A stretch of DNA of 64,000 nt, from positions 3,968,001-4,032,000 of the forward strand of contig CM066306.1 in NCBI GenBank assembly GCA_033807695.1, written 5' to 3'. Shown in pieces: positions 60,801 to 64,000 of the stretch. Source of the DNA: Daedaleopsis sinensis. Its lineage: Eukaryota > Basidiomycota > Agaricomycetes > Polyporales > Polyporaceae. A model generated the notes under the pieces. It ran no database searches, was not told the DNA's origin, and saw nothing but the letters and a program-made list of their open reading frames with translations. Position numbers and translations under genes: made by a program. Within the stretch, counting starts at the first letter, position 1. Each line of letters starts with the position of its first letter.

Positions 60801-63800
60801 CATTTAGTGAGTAAATGGTCCATTCCTCCTCTGATATGCATCCTCAGAACTCGAAACCGATGTTTATACACTCCTTGAACATCTATCCAGCCGCGTACAT
60901 TGTTCTCAAGTCGCTCAGACAAGGTCTCAAATTTCGTCAAAATCGCGGATTTCATGGGCACCCTGCGAGCATGCTCGATTGCGTGCTTGTCGCGTGCCGG
61001 GACATCGGCGCAACGTTCAGGACGCAGTCTACGGACTCTGAAGACGTCGCATACTGCGTCCTGAACGAAACGGAGAACATCTCAAGTTGTGCACACTCGG
61101 CGGTAGTCGGGATGTGCGCAACCGAAGATCGCGCATAACTTCCGAACGGATGCAGGTATGGCGGCGAAACCTAGCCCGTCCGAGTGTGCTGACACCAACG
61201 TTGCCCATGCAGGCTGCTCACGCCGCTAGGACGAGGTCTGAAATCCAGTCAAAACCGTGATTTCATTGCTATCGGGCAGTTTGGATCACCAAATCGCCCA
61301 CAACATGCGGAATATTGCAGGTACCGCGGTGCGACGTGGCTCGTATGAACGTACTGACACTCCTGTCATATGTCCAGACTGCTCGCGACGTCCGGGTGAT
61401 GTTTCAAATTCGACCGAGCCCGAATTCATGGATTTCGGGGCCTTTGGTGCACCAAACCGCGCATTCGAAACTCACGGAAACATCCAGGTACCGCGGTGCG
61501 AGCTGGTTCATCTGAGTGTACTGACGCCTCGTTCGCATGTACAGGACGCTAGCGACATTCGGACGACATCGGAAATGCGGTCGGAACCGCGAGTTCATGG
61601 GTGTCAGGCCACTCGGGTGCACCAAATCGCACAGAACTCACGCACAGAGGCAGGTACCGCGTTGCGATCTGGTTCATCGGAGTGTACTGACATCTCGTTC
61701 GCACATACAGGCTGCTCGCGACGGCCGGACGACGTTCTGATTGCGGTCATGACCGCAGATTCATGGGTGGCGGGCACTTGGATGCACCAAGTACTACGGC
61801 ACCCTCTACGATTTCTACCACAGCGCGGCCGGAAATAGGTGTCCAGTGCCTTTGGCACTGGACGACGCACGCAGAGAGTCCGGACCGATGATGAGCCATG
61901 TCTTGCGACTGACGTGCAGACAGACAGGCCCACACCATCCATCCGGGCTCACCACACATCCCAGAGCTCTCGTTCGAACCGAGACATGTTTGGCTCGACT
62001 TCGACATTGCGGGAGCTGCAATGCGACTACTCCAGGCCACGACAGCATCAACGATTCGTCTCCGATGATGCTCTCGCGGTCTGGAAGCCGATACACGGAA
62101 CCGAACCCCGCACTAGTAGCTCCCGGTGACAGCAGCAAGACACAGACGGGACTCACCGTTTACTGCACTGCCCGGGATCTGCGTCGGAAATGGAGTCGAG
62201 TGCACACATGTCTTGCCCGCGCATTTCGAACGGAGGATTCCGAGAGTTAATCGACGTGCTTCTGCTATTCAACATGTCAGTCATGCGCCATAATTCATTC
62301 AGGAGGAGATCAGCACTGACTTACCATCTTAAAGCGCAGTGCCTAGGTGCTCGTAGGCAACGAGCTGGCCTGCTGACGGGTGGAGCTGATGGGCGGGATG
62401 AGCCGTCAGTTCGGGCATGTAGCGGCACACATGGAACGGGTGACGTACCGTCTTGACGCCAGGGGAGAGATTCCCGGTAGATATCCCAAAAGAGATCCGG
62501 TACCGACCTAATGTGCAAGTATCAGAGGTCGGAAAGATTAACGAGTCGGAAATACCTACTGTCCGCCGGGACCTCCCACGAGAGCGAGCGACGCGCCGTT
62601 CGTGTGCAGATGCTGCTATCAAACACATGGAGTGAGTTGGTGCCAGCAGAGTGAGCATACCTGAGAGCATGCTACAAGCATTCATCGCGTACTGATCCTG
62701 TCGTGTAGTCTACCTGCCGTCTGTGCTTCAAGGGTGAGCCAGCATGCCAGAAACGTACTGGCAAGGGGGGACGCATGCTTACCGGACTCCGAGTCTTCGT
62801 GCGCGGTTGCTGCTATCAGGCACGCGGCGTGAGTGGTTGCCGACCCTTGAGTAGACAGGCACATACCGGAAAGGCTGCTACAGCATCCATCACGCGTTGA
62901 TGCTGTCGCTGAGTAGTCCATTGCCACCTGACGGTTTCGAGAGTGAGCCAGCGTGGCAGAAAAGTACCGGGCAACACGTGCTTACTGCAATACATCGAGT
63001 CGTCTCGGATGGTGTGCATATGGTATCCTGAGAAAGAATGAGGAGTCAGCTATACACATCTCAGCACGACGTCGGGACTCTTACCACGGTCTACGTGCAA
63101 ATGGTGGTCGCGCACAAGAGAGGCGACGGGATCTACTGGGAACAGATGCATCAGGCGATGACGACATGGTTGCCGGCCCGGGACGGACCCGTCCGGTGGC
63201 TGAAGATACAGGGCGTGGACGGACTGACCTTGTCCGTAGCATCCAAGGGGGATGTGTGCGTGCAAAGGGAGGTAAAGCAGACTGGGAGCAGCGACCGGGA
63301 GAGTCGAGTAGCGGACACAGAGGGGTGATGTGGAAAGGGCTTGGAGGGGATACACTGAGCTGAAGGTGAGTGCAAGGCTGGCAGCAGCTCACAGTCAGGA
63401 TGTACATACTTATACTCCTCACAGGTGGCCCGTGCGCAGATCGCTTCCCGGCTTACGCGTCTGACGTCTCCAAGCAACGACATCTCGGGGCGAACAGGCT
63501 GAGGCTTCCGGACTGTCGTCCACCAACCAGCGAGGGACACGGACAAGCTTGAGCCGCACATGGGACACCACTCCACTTTCAGCACGGCCGCAGAAGCTAG
63601 TGTCGTGCCCAGACCTCGCTTGGCATCGCTTCTCTTAGCGAGCGCCGCATGAGACTGATGGATGCAATTAGGGCGGTACTTTCGGGGTGCCGGGGTGGGA
63701 GGAAAGGGTCCCTCCGCAACAGAATCACATCCCTGGATGTTGCGGCCGGATACAGCAGAGAAATAGTGTGAGAGTCCTAATTGGTGGCTTCGCTTAAGTA

Positions 63801-64000
63801 CCTGCTGATGCGATTTGAGCGCAGGAAGGCTGGAGGAGCAGGACAATATGGGACAGGCTCGGATGTGCGGGCCCAGCAAGCTAGTAGTACTTGGTACAAT
63901 CCTCCTTCTTTACTAGCACTTAAAGTGTACAGTACTTGCTCATGCCGGATGCGCACTGTGTTCTCTTGAATCTCGTCTCGAAATCAGTGCAGCTGTGGAG
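57793..64000. repeat. Right-hand segmental duplication, copy B (partial, runs off the window)
   Basis: Colinear with 46202-52426. Most differences are in the promoter region (for example a 13-bp deletion near 58207 and several changes at 58407-58450); after 58560 the copies are nearly identical, with scattered substitutions (one His-to-Arg in the WD40 gene; a few near 62920, 63115 and 63285-63305). Confidence 0.96.
58506..60407 (+). pseudogene. Mios/Sea4-like WD40 protein, C-terminally truncated (copy B)
   Basis: Same exon structure as the 46932-48833 copy (exons at 58506-58661, 58725-59751 and 59803-60407). Predicted protein differs by one residue in the third exon (His to Arg after SLE). 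The C-terminal solenoid and zinc domain are equally missing, so the truncation preceded the duplication. The C15 tract in intron 1 has the same length in both copies (47112-47126 and 58686-58700). Confidence 0.8.

Overview
This 64 kb window is fungal nuclear DNA, most likely from a wood-decay type Agaricomycete (Basidiomycota; the polypore-like flavour is inference). The support is dense spliceosomal introns of about 50-60 nt with TACTGAC/TACTCAC-like branch sites, high GC3 exons, a HET-domain gene, a carnitine acetyltransferase with an 18-nt microexon, and a Cys-rich single-pass membrane protein of a type I associate with Basidiomycota. I see no bacterial operons, CRISPR arrays, rRNA or intact tRNA genes.

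Layout. (1) Positions 1-29626 are a head-to-tail tandem array with a period of 9218 bp. Units start at 1783, 11001 and 20219; the right-hand end of a further unit fills 1-1782. Each unit holds, left to right, about 4.5 kb of GC-rich anonymous DNA studded with intron-like modules, a probable small secreted protein gene (+), and a complete carnitine O-acetyltransferase gene (-). The three complete units differ at only a few bases: I found three SNPs. The leftmost transferase copy has lost its 5' third, which is replaced by 412 bp carrying a tRNA-like (SINE-type) promoter. The last unit carries an extra 190 bp in the transferase upstream region.

(2) Positions 29627-46201 are single-copy. They hold a hypothetical gene (-), a Cys-rich single-pass membrane protein (+), a Pro-rich-N-terminus hypothetical protein (-), a HET-domain protein (-), and two tandem paralogues of a membrane-anchored GDS...DxxH (PMR5/TBL/PC-esterase-like) enzyme (-).

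(3) From 46202 to the window end is a second, independent tandem duplication with a period of about 11.59 kb; the second copy starts at 57793 and runs off the window. Each copy begins inside the first exon of the second PC-esterase-like gene, so copy B carries only its promoter, start codon and membrane anchor. It then has the divergent promoter and the WD40 half of a Mios/Sea4 (SEA/GATOR2 complex) gene with no C-terminal half. After that come several kilobases of nested degenerate tandem repeats (165, 197, 157 and about 750 bp periods), strong hairpins and an inverted-repeat element.

How it fits together. Two housekeeping loci, one for acetyl-carnitine metabolism and one for TORC1 nutrient signalling, have each been amplified or fragmented with adjoining anonymous DNA. 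That DNA looks like repeated exon-intron modules without a conserved reading frame. The most unusual items are the four-module array of exactly 57-bp introns at 49582-50219, the compensated hairpins inside the inverted repeats at 52568-53395, and a chimeric membrane-anchored ORF created at the 57793 junction. The extreme identity of the 9.2 kb units means an assembly or haplotype artefact has to be excluded before biology is read into copy number.
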